The notes: generated by a model not told the origin, from the sequence alone. A stretch of 49,358 nt of DNA from an uncultured Clostridia bacterium (GCA_947589645.1 CANQCG010000009.1:1-49358), one strand, 5' to 3'. Positions 32,642 to 42,055 are shown, numbered from the stretch's first letter. A program made the numbers and translations.

Positions 32642-33865
32642 ATGAAGAATTTTTTGAAAAATGTAGTAGGAATTTTATTAGTAGTAGCAATTGTTGCACA
32701 AACAGGAATCGTATTAGCATTGAGTAAAAGTGAACTAGAAAATCAGCAGGCACAGAACCAAAAAGAGATAGATCAATTAACAAAAGATATGGAGGAAATT
32801 GAGGCAAAAAAATCTGCTACAATGAAAGAAGTAGAAAGCTTAATAAATCAAATAGCAGATTATCAATCTCAATTAGATAAGTTAAATTCTCAAATATCTG
32901 ATTTAGAGTCAAAAATTTCTCAAGCAGAAAAAGATATTGTGGCAAAAGAGGAAGAATATAATACTCAAAAACAATTAGCTAATGATATGTTAATTGCAAT
33001 GTATGAACAAGGCGAAACTACATATTTAGAAGTTCTTTTAACATCTACAAATGTAGTAGATTTTATATCTAGATATTATTTAATATCAGAGCTTACAAGT
33101 TACAATATAGACTTATTAGAATCTATAGAAAAAGAAAGAATCGAAATAGAAAATATAAAAGCAGAGTTACAAAATGATAAAAAAGAGCTAGATACAGCCA
33201 AGGCTTCAAAACAAGCAAAATACAATGAATTAAAATCTGCTGAAGCACAAAAAAGTGCTTATGTATCAAAATTATCAGCAGAAGAAAAGTCAGATCAAGA
33301 AGAATTAGAAAAATTTAAAGCAGATCAAAGAGAAATAGAAAATCAATTAAGAAAACTTCAAGATACTTCTAAGGGAGATATAACTGGAACACCAAGTAAA
33401 AGTGGCTACATATTTCCAATACCAGGTTTATCTAAGGCAAATATAAATAATAAAACATATCCTTCATATAGTGGTCATACAGGAGTAGATATAAATATAA
33501 ATGTAATTGGAAAAAATGTAGTAGCAGTAAAAGATGGAACAGTTGAAGTTTCAACAGCTAAACTAGGAAGCATTTCAAGTTATGATTCAAATGGAAAAAG
33601 AATACGTGGCTATAGTAGTTATGGAGAATATGTAATAATAAATCATCATGATGGAACAAGTACTCTTTATGGACATATGCTACCAGACTCAAGAAGAGTA
33701 GTAGCAGGTCAAGAAGTAAAACAAGGTCAAATAATTGGAACTGTTGGAAATACAGGAAATTGCCAACCTAGGCCTACACCATCAAGACCAACAGCAGGAA
33801 CACATTTACACTTTGAGGTTAGAATTAAAGGTAGTCCTGTAAATCCATTGCCATATTTACCATAA
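32642..33865 (+). CDS. Coiled-coil M23 peptidoglycan peptidase, second copy
   Basis: A 407-aa paralogue of the preceding protein, with a signal peptide (about 1-26, ending IVLA), a coiled coil (about 30-240) sharing the MYEQGETTYLEVLLTST segment, and an M23 domain with His and Asp in SGHTGVDIN and GTHLHFEVR. The LytM domain differs by a loop insertion (KRIRGYSSYGEY) and a proline-rich PRPTPSRPTAG before the last motif. I start at ATG 32642, after GGATGG; an ATG 12 nt earlier overlaps that site. It is the last gene before a hairpin at 33897. Confidence 0.88.
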   Translation: MKNFLKNVVGILLVVAIVAQTGIVLALSKSELENQQAQNQKEIDQLTKDMEEIEAKKSATMKEVESLINQIADYQSQLDKLNSQISDLESKISQAEKDIVAKEEEYNTQKQLANDMLIAMYEQGETTYLEVLLTSTNVVDFISRYYLISELTSYNIDLLESIEKERIEIENIKAELQNDKKELDTAKASKQAKYNELKSAEAQKSAYVSKLSAEEKSDQEELEKFKADQREIENQLRKLQDTSKGDITGTPSKSGYIFPIPGLSKANINNKTYPSYSGHTGVDININVIGKNVVAVKDGTVEVSTAKLGSISSYDSNGKRIRGYSSYGEYVIINHHDGTSTLYGHMLPDSRRVVAGQEVKQGQIIGTVGNTGNCQPRPTPSRPTAGTHLHFEVRIKGSPVNPLPYLP

Positions 33866-33896
33866 GTTATAAATATATTTTAAATAAACAAAATTA

Positions 33897-33930
33897 AGAT
33901 TTTCTAAGTAGGTAATTACTTAGAAAATCT
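33897..33930 (+). terminator. Hairpin after the second M23 gene
   Basis: Perfect 14-bp stem, AGATTTTCTAAGTA (33897-33910) with TACTTAGAAAATCT (33917-33930), 6-nt loop, followed by AATTTTG. The T-run is short, so termination may be partial, allowing some reading into the CtpA-type gene. Confidence 0.65.
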
Positions 33931-33979
33931 AATTTTGATATATTATAAACATTAAGAAAGGAGTAACTAAAGTAAATAA

Positions 33980-35200
33980 ATGGAAGAAGAAAAAGAGCAA
34001 AGAATTTATAAAAGCATAATGACTATTGCAATTACAGCGCTTATTACATTTTTAATTACAAGTATTTGCATTTCTAATTATTATATGAGTGGTAAAAGTG
34101 ACAATGTAATTGTTTTAAATCCTAATTCTAATGGTCAAAAAACGCAAATAACTTTAGATGCTATTCAATCAATAGTAGATAAATATTATCTAGGGGAAAT
34201 AGATGAAAAGAAGCTAACAGAAGGAGCAATTAAAGGCTATATAGAAGGATTAGGAGACCAATATTCTGAATATATTACAGCTGATGAAATGGAAGAATAT
34301 AAATCACAATTATTAGGTAATTATGTTGGAATAGGAATTTATATGATACAAAATACTGAGTATAACTTAATACAAGTATTAACTCCAATTCCAGAAAGCC
34401 CTGCATATGAAGCCGGAATTTTACCTGGTGATTTAATAAAAAGTATTGATGGAACTGAATATACAGCTGAAAATATGACAGTTGCTGCTAATGAAATAAA
34501 AGGTGAAGAAGGAACTAAAGTAAAATTAGTAATTATACGAGATGGCAAAGAAAAAGAATATGAACTTACAAGAAGAACTGTTCTTACAAACCCAGTTACT
34601 GAAGAAGTATTAGAAAACAATATAGGCTATTTACAAATAACAAGCTTTGATCAAGGAACAGGGGCAGATTTTAAAGAAAAACTTAATGAATTAAAACAAA
34701 AAGGAATTAAAGGTTTAATAATTGACTTAAGAAATAATGGTGGAGGATTAGTGACAGAAGCCTTAGAAATAGCAGATTGCTTTACAGAAAAAGGAGAAAA
34801 TTTATTAATTACAGTAAACAAAAACGAAAAAGAAGAAATATCTAAATCTGACATAGCACCAATTGTAAATGTGCCTGTAATAGTTTTAGTAAACGAAAAT
34901 ACTGCAAGTGCATCTGAAATATTAGCTGGAGCATTAAAAGATTTAAATAGAGCAACTATTATAGGGACAAAAACATATGGTAAAGGTGTAATTCAACAAA
35001 TTTTAACTTTAACAGATGGAAGTGGTTTAAAACTAACTATAGAAGAGTACTTTACACCAAATAGAAACAAAATTAATGGTGTAGGAATTGAGCCTCATGA
35101 GGAAGTAAAATTACCTGAAAGCGTAAAAAACCCTTTATTATTAGAAAGAAAAGATGATACTCAGCTAAATAGAGCAATAGAAATTTTAAAAAATAAATAA
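33980..35200 (+). CDS. CtpA-type S41 carboxy-terminal processing protease
   Basis: A 406-aa serine protease with one N-terminal membrane anchor (about 13-33) and extracytoplasmic domains. A PDZ domain (about 110-195) includes GIGIYMIQN and PAYEAGILPGDLIKSIDG. The S41 catalytic dyad is S310 in NTASASEILAGAL and K335 in KTYGKGVIQQIL. In Gram-positive bacteria CtpA/B enzymes cut cell-wall or sporulation proteins; next to ftsEX and two M23 hydrolases, trimming those hydrolases is a reasonable inference. A GGAG site precedes ATG 33980 with a somewhat long spacing. Confidence 0.92.
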   Translation: MEEEKEQRIYKSIMTIAITALITFLITSICISNYYMSGKSDNVIVLNPNSNGQKTQITLDAIQSIVDKYYLGEIDEKKLTEGAIKGYIEGLGDQYSEYITADEMEEYKSQLLGNYVGIGIYMIQNTEYNLIQVLTPIPESPAYEAGILPGDLIKSIDGTEYTAENMTVAANEIKGEEGTKVKLVIIRDGKEKEYELTRRTVLTNPVTEEVLENNIGYLQITSFDQGTGADFKEKLNELKQKGIKGLIIDLRNNGGGLVTEALEIADCFTEKGENLLITVNKNEKEEISKSDIAPIVNVPVIVLVNENTASASEILAGALKDLNRATIIGTKTYGKGVIQQILTLTDGSGLKLTIEEYFTPNRNKINGVGIEPHEEVKLPESVKNPLLLERKDDTQLNRAIEILKNK

Positions 35201-35211
35201 GGAGTAGAAGT

Positions 35212-35802
35212 ATGAATCTACCTAACAAACTAACAATATTTAGAATAATATTAGTACCTATCATGGTAATAATTCCATTACTGAACTTACAAGGAGCATG
35301 GCTTGGAATACCTATTACATATTGGCTTATAAATTTTATATTTATTATAGCATCAGTTACAGATAAATTAGATGGGTATATAGCAAGAAAAACAAACCAA
35401 GTAACAAATTTTGGAAAATTTGCAGATCCATTAGCAGATAAAATATTAGTATTATCTGCAATGCTTTTGCTTGTAGAGTTTGGAAAACTTCCTGCATGGA
35501 TTCCAATTATAATCTTGGCAAGAGAATTTATTGTGTCAGGTTATAGATTAATAGCTGTAGAACAAGGAGGAAAAGTTATTGCAGCATCAATATTTGGAAA
35601 AATAAAAACAGTGACTCAAATAATAGCAATTATAATAGCATTTATAGATGTTAATAGCTTTGCACGATTCATAAGTGGTGGTCTTACAGGCTTGCAATTA
35701 TTATTAAATGTATTGCAGACTGTAATGATGACAATATGCGTAATTGCAACTATTATTTCAGGAATAGACTATCTAAAAGATGGGAAAAAATTTTTAAAAT
35801 AG
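35212..35802 (+). CDS. pgsA: PgsA, phosphatidylglycerophosphate synthase
   Basis: A 196-aa membrane enzyme making phosphatidylglycerophosphate from CDP-diacylglycerol and glycerol 3-phosphate. The CDP-alcohol phosphotransferase motif D-x2-D-G-x2-A-R-x8-G-x3-D-x3-D is present as DKLDGYIARKTN followed by FGKFADPLADK. It starts MNLPNKLTIFRIILVPIMV, as in other PgsA. Four to six membrane helices are visible. It starts 12 nt after the CtpA-type gene and ends at a strong terminator. Confidence 0.95.
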   Translation: MNLPNKLTIFRIILVPIMVIIPLLNLQGAWLGIPITYWLINFIFIIASVTDKLDGYIARKTNQVTNFGKFADPLADKILVLSAMLLLVEFGKLPAWIPIIILAREFIVSGYRLIAVEQGGKVIAASIFGKIKTVTQIIAIIIAFIDVNSFARFISGGLTGLQLLLNVLQTVMMTICVIATIISGIDYLKDGKKFLK

Positions 35803-35820
35803 AAAATTAGCTGAAAGATA

Positions 35821-35865
35821 AGGACTTTAAAGTAAAAAATTAAAAGTTTACTTTAAAGTCTTTTT
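35821..35865 (+). terminator. Intrinsic terminator
   Basis: Perfect 14-bp stem, GACTTTAAAGTAAA (35823-35836) with TTTACTTTAAAGTC (35847-35860), 10-nt loop, then TTTTT. Confidence 0.88.
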
Positions 35866-35876
35866 ATATTTGTAAA

Positions 35877-35927
35877 AATGAATTGGACGACAAAAGGCTT
35901 CATTTTGAAAAACATATATATAATCTT
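35877..35927 (+). repeat. Intergenic repeat, copy D (single unit, no hairpin)
   Basis: One unit in + orientation: AATGAATTGGACGACAAAAG then GCTTCATTTTGAAAAACATA and TATATAATCTT. It matches the second unit of copy A (AATGAATCGGACTAGAGAAG...) over most of its length. There is no inverted arm. It ends about 16 nt before the -35 box of the next promoter. Confidence 0.65.
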
Positions 35928-35943
35928 ATGCAAATTAAGTACA

Positions 35944-35972
35944 TTGTCATAAATATATCCTTTTAATAATAT
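35944..35972 (+). promoter_or_regulatory. Sigma-A promoter of the unknown 36-kb gene
   Basis: TTGTCA (35944-35949), 17-nt spacer, TAATAT (35967-35972). The transcription start would fall just before GAGGTGG, leaving a leader of about 12 nt. Confidence 0.5.
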
Positions 35973-35991
35973 TATTACTTGAGGTGGTAGT

Positions 35992-36864
35992 ATGGCATAT
36001 TACATAAAACAGGGACAAAGCTCAATTTTTAAGTTAATAAAAGTCTACGAAAACGAGTGTGAAATATTAAAAAATATAAAAAACATTAATAAAAACAAAA
36101 AAGAAAAAATAGTAAAAAAGATGAAACAAAAAGAAATTAACGAAATTGTTCTAAGTTGCCAATTACAAGAAGATAAAGAATTTGTAAGCTTATTAAATAA
36201 TTATGACATAACCATATTGGATGGAAAATGGTTAATGCAATATATGTTAAAAGATATAATTAATTACTTAAAAGATAAGCAAAAATTATTAGATTTAGAT
36301 GAAATTACAATTTTATGTAATGATTTAACAGATGAAGTAAGTTATCATATAAAAAGTTTTGCAGATGAATATAAGAAAATAAGAATAGTAACAAATCATA
36401 TTGAAAAATTTAAAAAAATAGAAGAAGATTTATTTAAACAAAATGGTATATCAATTATAATTACAAACAATAAAAGAAAGGCATTATCAAAATCAAAATT
36501 AATAATCAATTTTGATTTCGTAGAGGAGATAATAAATCAATATAATATATACGAAAATGCTGTAATTATTAATCTTAATGATAAGATAAAAATAAACAAA
36601 AAGAGATTTTGCGGTCTAATTATAAATGACTACGAGGTCAAAATAGAAGAAGAAAATATAGAAAATAAACCGGAATATTTTAATTTAGTGGATGTTATAA
36701 AAAAGAAAAATGATTTCAAACTTAAAGAAATTTTAGAAGAAAAGATTTATTTATGCGTAATGAAACAGGCAAATTATAAGAGATTTGAAATGATAGAAAA
36801 AATAATAAAAGAATCTGGAATAAAGATTAAAAACTTATATGGATCAAACAGTATAATAGATTAG
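35992..36864 (+). CDS. Uncharacterised protein, possibly Rossmann-like
   Basis: A 290-aa soluble protein I do not recognise. It is rich in Lys, Ile and Asn. From about 50 to 225 short hydrophobic strands alternate with helices (EIVLSCQL, YDITILDG, EITILCND, KIRIVTNH, SIIITNNK, SKLIINFDF, NAVIINLND, CGLIINDYEV), which looks like a nucleotide- or NAD-binding fold, but no clear glycine-rich loop is seen. Three cysteines are scattered without a motif. There is no signal peptide or membrane segment. A strong GAGGTGG precedes ATG 35992. It lies between pgsA and the PBP1A gene, with its own promoter and a repeat unit upstream. The gene looks real from codon use and ribosome site. Confidence 0.65.
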   Translation: MAYYIKQGQSSIFKLIKVYENECEILKNIKNINKNKKEKIVKKMKQKEINEIVLSCQLQEDKEFVSLLNNYDITILDGKWLMQYMLKDIINYLKDKQKLLDLDEITILCNDLTDEVSYHIKSFADEYKKIRIVTNHIEKFKKIEEDLFKQNGISIIITNNKRKALSKSKLIINFDFVEEIINQYNIYENAVIINLNDKIKINKKRFCGLIINDYEVKIEEENIENKPEYFNLVDVIKKKNDFKLKEILEEKIYLCVMKQANYKRFEMIEKIIKESGIKIKNLYGSNSIID

Positions 36865-36906
36865 AAAAAATATACAAAAAACAAAGAATAATTAATAATT
36901 GAAACA

Positions 36907-36935
36907 TTGCTTTTTTAGACAAAATATAATATAAT
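36907..36935 (+). promoter_or_regulatory. Sigma-A promoter of the PBP1A gene
   Basis: TTGCTT (36907-36912), 17-nt spacer, TATAAT (36930-36935). Confidence 0.65.
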
Positions 36936-36960
36936 AACTCTGTCAAAGGAGGAAACGAAA

Positions 36961-39606
36961 ATGGCAACAAATAAAAAGAAAAAAGTAGAAAAACAACCTA
37001 AAAAGAAAAATACAGAAAAAAAGCATAAAAATAAAACACAAATACAAAAAGAGAATGAAAAAAAGATAAAAAAAGATAAAAAAATTAAATTCAAAGACAA
37101 ACATCCAAAAGCAGCTCTAGTTATAAAAATACTAATAATAATTTTATTATTAGTAGCAGTTGTTGGAGCTGGAATTACTATTGGAGCGATATATGGTGCC
37201 TTTGGAGACGAATTTAAAATAACAGTTGAAGAATTAGTTAAGCCAGCTTCTAACTCAATAATATATGATAGTGATGGCAATGTTATAGCAGAATTAAGTG
37301 GGGATGCAAATAGAAAAAATATTACTTTAGAAGACATGAGCCCATATTTAGCAAATGCCTATGTTGCGATCGAAGATGAAAGATTTGAAAAACACCATGG
37401 AGTAGATTTATTAAGAACTGGTAAAGCTATTGTGACATTTATTATAAATAGAGGAAGTTCATCTTTTGGTGGAAGTACAATAACCCAGCAATTAGTAAAA
37501 AATATAACAGAAGAAGATGATGATGAAGGCTTAGCTGGCATGATTAGAAAAGTTAAAGAATGGGCAAAAGCTTATCAAATAGAAAGATTAATATCAAAAG
37601 AGCAAATATTAGAATTATATTTAAATACAATATTTGTAGGCGGACAAAATAACTGTGGAGTCGAGACAGGAGCTTATTATTACTTTAATAAAAGTGCAAA
37701 AGATTTAACATTAGTAGAATGTGCTTATATGGCAGGAATAAATAGTGCACCTAATTCTTATAATCCATATGGAACGAAAGCTTATGGCGAAGATGAGACT
37801 AAAACTAAAAGAATTAATAACAAGACAAAAGTTGTAATAAATAAAATGCTAGAGTTAGGCTCAATTTCGCAAGAAGAAAGAGATAATGCAATAAAAGAAA
37901 TAGACGAGCAAGGAATAAAATTTACTCAAGGAGAAAAGACAACAAATTATTCATATCATACCGATGCACTTATAAACCAAGTTGTTCAAGATTTAATGGT
38001 AGAGAAAAATCTATCAAAAGCAGCTGCACAAACCTATTTGGAAACACAAGGACTTAAAATATATTCTACGGAAGTTCCTTCAATACAGGCATCAGCAGAA
38101 GAAGCAATGAACAATTCAAATAGAACAAAAACTGTTGATGATAAAGGTAATACAATATTAGCTCAAGCAGCAATTGTAATAATAGATCATAAAACAGGTT
38201 ATGTATTAGGTTGTGTAGGAGGCTTAGGAGAAAAAACTGCAAGAGGTTTAAATAGAGCAACACAATCAACAAGACAACCAGGTTCAACAATAAAACCTAT
38301 TGCAGACGTAATACCAGGCTTAGAAGAAAGAATTATTACAGCAGCAACATTATACAATGATACTGCTAGTACTTTTGAATTACCAGGATTCACTTATACG
38401 CCAAAAGATAACAATAACTCCTATAGAGGAATAATATCAGTAAGGCAGGCAATTGAAACTTCACAAAACATTCCATTTGTAAAGATAATGAGGGAATTAA
38501 CTCCAGCAAAGGGCATCGAATATTTAAGAAAAATGGGAGTATCTACGCTTGATGATGAAAAAGATGGATTAGCAGCAGTATCAATAGGAGGTTTAACACA
38601 TGGAATAAGCCCATTAGAAATGGCAGCAGCTTATGGAACAATAGCAAATGATGGAGTTTATGTAGAACCAACATTTTATACTAAAGTTTTAGACTCTAAT
38701 GGTAATTTAATATTAGAAGCTAAACAAGAAAGCCATAGAGCATTTTCAGAAGCAACAGCATATATTGCAAAAAATATTTTGACAGGTCCTGTAACGGCAG
38801 CTAATGGAACAGCGAGAAAATGTGCTATAAGTGGTAAGGATGTAGCAGCAAAAACTGGAACTTCAAGTGAAGACAAAGATAGATGGTTATGTGGATTTAC
38901 AAATTATTATACTGCAGCAGTTTGGTATGGCTACGATGATCCACACACAGTAGTAACAAGTGGAATAAGCCCTGCAACACTAATTTGGTCAGCAGCTATG
39001 ACGCCAATACATAAAGGATTAGATAGTTCGAGATTTAAAGTGCCATCAAACATAATTACAGCAACAATTTGTAGAGATACAGGAAAGCTAGCATCAGATA
39101 CTTGCACAAATACATATTCAGAAATATTTGAAAAGGGAACTATACCAGAAAGCTGTGAAGGTCATAAAGGCTATCTAATTTGCGAAGACACAGGATTACT
39201 TGCAAATCAATACTGCACACATACGAAAACTATTTATAAATCTTATCTAATAGAAAAAGAAAAATTAGGTTTATGGAATACACCATCAAATTCACAAGAA
39301 ACTGTAATTCCAGAGACTTATTGTGAAGTACATAAAAAGCCAGTAGAAAAACCAAAACCAGTAGAGCCAGAAGATCCAGATGATACCGAAAACCCAGATG
39401 ATGATAAAACAGAATCAAAAGATTCAAGTAAAAATCCAAATACAGGAACAACTACTAAACCTGGAGAGGATGATAAAAATAAACCTTCAACTGGAACAGG
39501 AAGCGAAAATACAGATAATAAAACTGGAAAGACTGAAAATGATGATAATGATGATATAGCTTTTGGAGGTGCCGGAGACGAGCTACCTCCAAGAGAAGAA
39601 AACTAA
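36961..39606 (+). CDS. PBP1A-type bifunctional penicillin-binding protein
   Basis: An 881-aa class A PBP. A very basic cytoplasmic tail (1-45, mostly Lys) precedes a membrane segment (about 55-80). The GT51 transglycosylase has the catalytic Glu in AIEDERFEKHHG (about 137), GGSTITQQLVKN and the ELYLNTIFVGG region. The transpeptidase has Ser of TRQPGSTIKPIAD (about 442), a TSQN motif and AKTGTSSEDKDRW. After it come two Cys repeats, ICRDTGKLASDTC and ICEDTGLLANQYC, and an acidic Pro/Asp/Thr/Lys-rich tail (about 800-881), probably extended in the wall. It makes glycan strands and cross-links them. AAAGGAGG precedes the ATG. Confidence 0.94.
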   Translation: MATNKKKKVEKQPKKKNTEKKHKNKTQIQKENEKKIKKDKKIKFKDKHPKAALVIKILIIILLLVAVVGAGITIGAIYGAFGDEFKITVEELVKPASNSIIYDSDGNVIAELSGDANRKNITLEDMSPYLANAYVAIEDERFEKHHGVDLLRTGKAIVTFIINRGSSSFGGSTITQQLVKNITEEDDDEGLAGMIRKVKEWAKAYQIERLISKEQILELYLNTIFVGGQNNCGVETGAYYYFNKSAKDLTLVECAYMAGINSAPNSYNPYGTKAYGEDETKTKRINNKTKVVINKMLELGSISQEERDNAIKEIDEQGIKFTQGEKTTNYSYHTDALINQVVQDLMVEKNLSKAAAQTYLETQGLKIYSTEVPSIQASAEEAMNNSNRTKTVDDKGNTILAQAAIVIIDHKTGYVLGCVGGLGEKTARGLNRATQSTRQPGSTIKPIADVIPGLEERIITAATLYNDTASTFELPGFTYTPKDNNNSYRGIISVRQAIETSQNIPFVKIMRELTPAKGIEYLRKMGVSTLDDEKDGLAAVSIGGLTHGISPLEMAAAYGTIANDGVYVEPTFYTKVLDSNGNLILEAKQESHRAFSEATAYIAKNILTGPVTAANGTARKCAISGKDVAAKTGTSSEDKDRWLCGFTNYYTAAVWYGYDDPHTVVTSGISPATLIWSAAMTPIHKGLDSSRFKVPSNIITATICRDTGKLASDTCTNTYSEIFEKGTIPESCEGHKGYLICEDTGLLANQYCTHTKTIYKSYLIEKEKLGLWNTPSNSQETVIPETYCEVHKKPVEKPKPVEPEDPDDTENPDDDKTESKDSSKNPNTGTTTKPGEDDKNKPSTGTGSENTDNKTGKTENDDNDDIAFGGAGDELPPREEN

Positions 39607-39636
39607 CCAAATCAAAAATAACGAAAGGAAATTTTT

Positions 39637-41016
39637 ATGGACATAATTTTATACAATACTTTAACTAGAAAAAAAGAGGTTTTTAAACCTATTGAAAATA
39701 ATAAGGCAAAGATTTATACATGTGGGCCAACAGTATATTATTATGCCCACATAGGAAATTTAAGAGCATATCTATTTATGGACAATTTAAGACGAGTTTT
39801 AAAATATAATGGATATACTTTATTACATGCTATGAATATTACAGATGTAGGACATTTAGTATCAGATGCAGATGAAGGCGAAGACAAAATGATGAAGGCA
39901 GCAAGGCGTGAAAACAAAGACCCTTATGAAATAGCAAAATTTTACACAGAAAAGTTCTTAAATGACCTACAAAGCCTAAATATTGATAAACCAGAAATAA
40001 TTTGCAAAGCAACAGACCACATAAAAGAAATGGAAGAGTATGTTCAAGGAATAATAAAAAATGGTTATACCTATGAAACTGAAAACACTATATATTTTGA
40101 TACATCAAAGTTAGACAAATACGGGGTATTATCAAATATAAAAATAGAAGATCAAAAGGCAGGAGCTAGAGTAGACTTTGATAAATCAAAAAAGAATACC
40201 ACAGATTTTGCTTTATGGATAAAAGCACCAGAAAACCATTTAATGAAATGGAATACATTCTGGGGGAAATGTTACCCAGGATGGCATATAGAATGTTCTG
40301 CTATGAGTAAAAAATATCTAGGAGAGAAGTTTGATATACACACAGGAGGAATAGACCATATTCCAATTCATCATGAAAATGAAATTGCACAAAGCAAAGG
40401 TTTAACTGGAAAAATACCAGCAAATTATTGGATGCATTGTGAATTTTTATTAATAAATGGTGGAAAAATGGCAAAAAGCTTAAATAATTTATATACTTTA
40501 AAAGACTTAGAAGACAAAGGCTTTAGTCCATTAGATTACAGAATGTTTAATTTTTCTTCACATTATAGAAATAAAATAAACTTTACTTTTGAGGCAATGG
40601 AATCTGCAAAAGCTTCATTAAAAAGGCTAAAGGAAGGTTATAAAGCACATGAGCAAGGAACAGCAAACATAGATAATTCAGTAATAGAAAAATATAAAGA
40701 GCAGTTTTTACAAGCAATTAATGATGATTTAAATATGCCAGTTGCAATGAGTATAGTGTGGGAAGTTGTTAAAAATCAAAATAAATCAAAACAATTTGCC
40801 AAACTTTTAAAAGACTTTGATTCAGTATTAGGTTTAAAAATAGATGAAGAAAGCAAACTTGAAGAGTTGCCACAAGAAATAATAGAATTAATAGAACAAA
40901 GAAAATTAGCAAGACAAAATAAAGACTGGTCTAAATCAGATGAGCTTAGAGATATAATTGTATCTAAAGGATATACTGTAAAAGACTCTAAAGATGGAAT
41001 GACAGTAGAAAAATAA
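39637..41016 (+). CDS. cysS: CysS, cysteinyl-tRNA synthetase
   Basis: A 459-aa class I synthetase of normal length. The zinc-binding and HIGH regions are CGPTVYYYAHIGNLRAY (HIGN variant), with WHIECSAMS and the HHENEIAQSKG zinc site. The KMSKS loop is KMAKSLNN, a seen variant. It charges tRNA-Cys. It starts 30 nt after the PBP1A gene and begins a run of ten closely spaced genes reaching the end of the window. Confidence 0.96.
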   Translation: MDIILYNTLTRKKEVFKPIENNKAKIYTCGPTVYYYAHIGNLRAYLFMDNLRRVLKYNGYTLLHAMNITDVGHLVSDADEGEDKMMKAARRENKDPYEIAKFYTEKFLNDLQSLNIDKPEIICKATDHIKEMEEYVQGIIKNGYTYETENTIYFDTSKLDKYGVLSNIKIEDQKAGARVDFDKSKKNTTDFALWIKAPENHLMKWNTFWGKCYPGWHIECSAMSKKYLGEKFDIHTGGIDHIPIHHENEIAQSKGLTGKIPANYWMHCEFLLINGGKMAKSLNNLYTLKDLEDKGFSPLDYRMFNFSSHYRNKINFTFEAMESAKASLKRLKEGYKAHEQGTANIDNSVIEKYKEQFLQAINDDLNMPVAMSIVWEVVKNQNKSKQFAKLLKDFDSVLGLKIDEESKLEELPQEIIELIEQRKLARQNKDWSKSDELRDIIVSKGYTVKDSKDGMTVEK

Positions 41017-41031
41017 GGAGGAATATTTTAA

Positions 41032-42033
41032 ATGGCAATTTTAGTAACAGGTGGAACAGGCTATATAGGTAGCCATACAGTAGTAGAATTATTACATAAA
41101 AATGAAGAAGTAGTTGTTGTAGACAATTTTATAAATAGCAGTTCTGAAGTTGTAGACAAAATTAAGAAAATAACAGGAAAAGAATTTAAATTTTACGAAG
41201 TAGATATATTAGATAAAGAAAAATTGCAAAAAGTTTTTGAAGAAAACCACATAACAGAAGTAATACATTTTGCAGGATTAAAAGCAGTTGGAGAATCTGT
41301 AGCTAAACCTTTAGAATACTATAATAATAACATTACAGGAACATTAGTATTATTACAAGTTATGAGAGAATATGATTGTAAAAAAATAATATTTAGTTCA
41401 TCAGCAACTGTATATGGAGACCAAGGAGTTCCTAAATATGTAGAAACCATGGGAAGAGGAAAAACAACAAATCCTTATGGAACAACAAAAGCAATGATAG
41501 AAAAAATATTAGAAGACTTATATGTATCAGACAATACATGGGGAATAGTTTTACTTAGATACTTTAACCCAGTTGGAGCACATGAAAGTGGTTTAATTGG
41601 AGACAACCCAAATGGAATACCAAATAATTTAATGCCATATGTTCAAAAAGTTGCAGCAGGAAGATTACCAGAACTTTCAATATATGGTAATGATTATCCA
41701 ACTAAAGATGGAACAGGAGTAAGAGATTTTATACATGTAGTTGATTTAGCAAAGGGACATATAAATGCTATAGAAAAATTAGAAAAAGATAAAACAGGTG
41801 TATATGTATATAATTTAGGAACTGGAATAGGCTATAGTGTACTAGATATTGTAAACACTTTTGAAAAAGTAAATGGAGTAAAAGTACCATATAAAATAGC
41901 ACCAAGACGTGCAGGAGACCTAGCAGAATTATATGCAGATCCAACAAAGGCAAAAGAAGAATTAGGTTGGGTTGCAGAAAAAAATCTAGAAGATATGTGT
42001 AGAGACTCTTGGAATTTTGCAAAAACTAACTAA
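41032..42033 (+). CDS. galE: GalE, UDP-glucose 4-epimerase
   Basis: A 333-aa short-chain dehydrogenase-type epimerase interconverting UDP-glucose and UDP-galactose (or the GlcNAc forms). The NAD loop GGTGYIGS is at 7-14, S124 lies in FSSSATVYG, and the Y149-x3-K153 pair in NPYGTTK. The substrate loop includes LRYFNPVGAHESGLIG. AAGGAGG lies upstream, 15 nt after cysS. It may feed surface polysaccharides, but no such cluster is adjacent. Confidence 0.95.
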   Translation: MAILVTGGTGYIGSHTVVELLHKNEEVVVVDNFINSSSEVVDKIKKITGKEFKFYEVDILDKEKLQKVFEENHITEVIHFAGLKAVGESVAKPLEYYNNNITGTLVLLQVMREYDCKKIIFSSSATVYGDQGVPKYVETMGRGKTTNPYGTTKAMIEKILEDLYVSDNTWGIVLLRYFNPVGAHESGLIGDNPNGIPNNLMPYVQKVAAGRLPELSIYGNDYPTKDGTGVRDFIHVVDLAKGHINAIEKLEKDKTGVYVYNLGTGIGYSVLDIVNTFEKVNGVKVPYKIAPRRAGDLAELYADPTKAKEELGWVAEKNLEDMCRDSWNFAKTN

Positions 42034-42055
42034 ATAAAAGCAAAGGAAGAAAATT

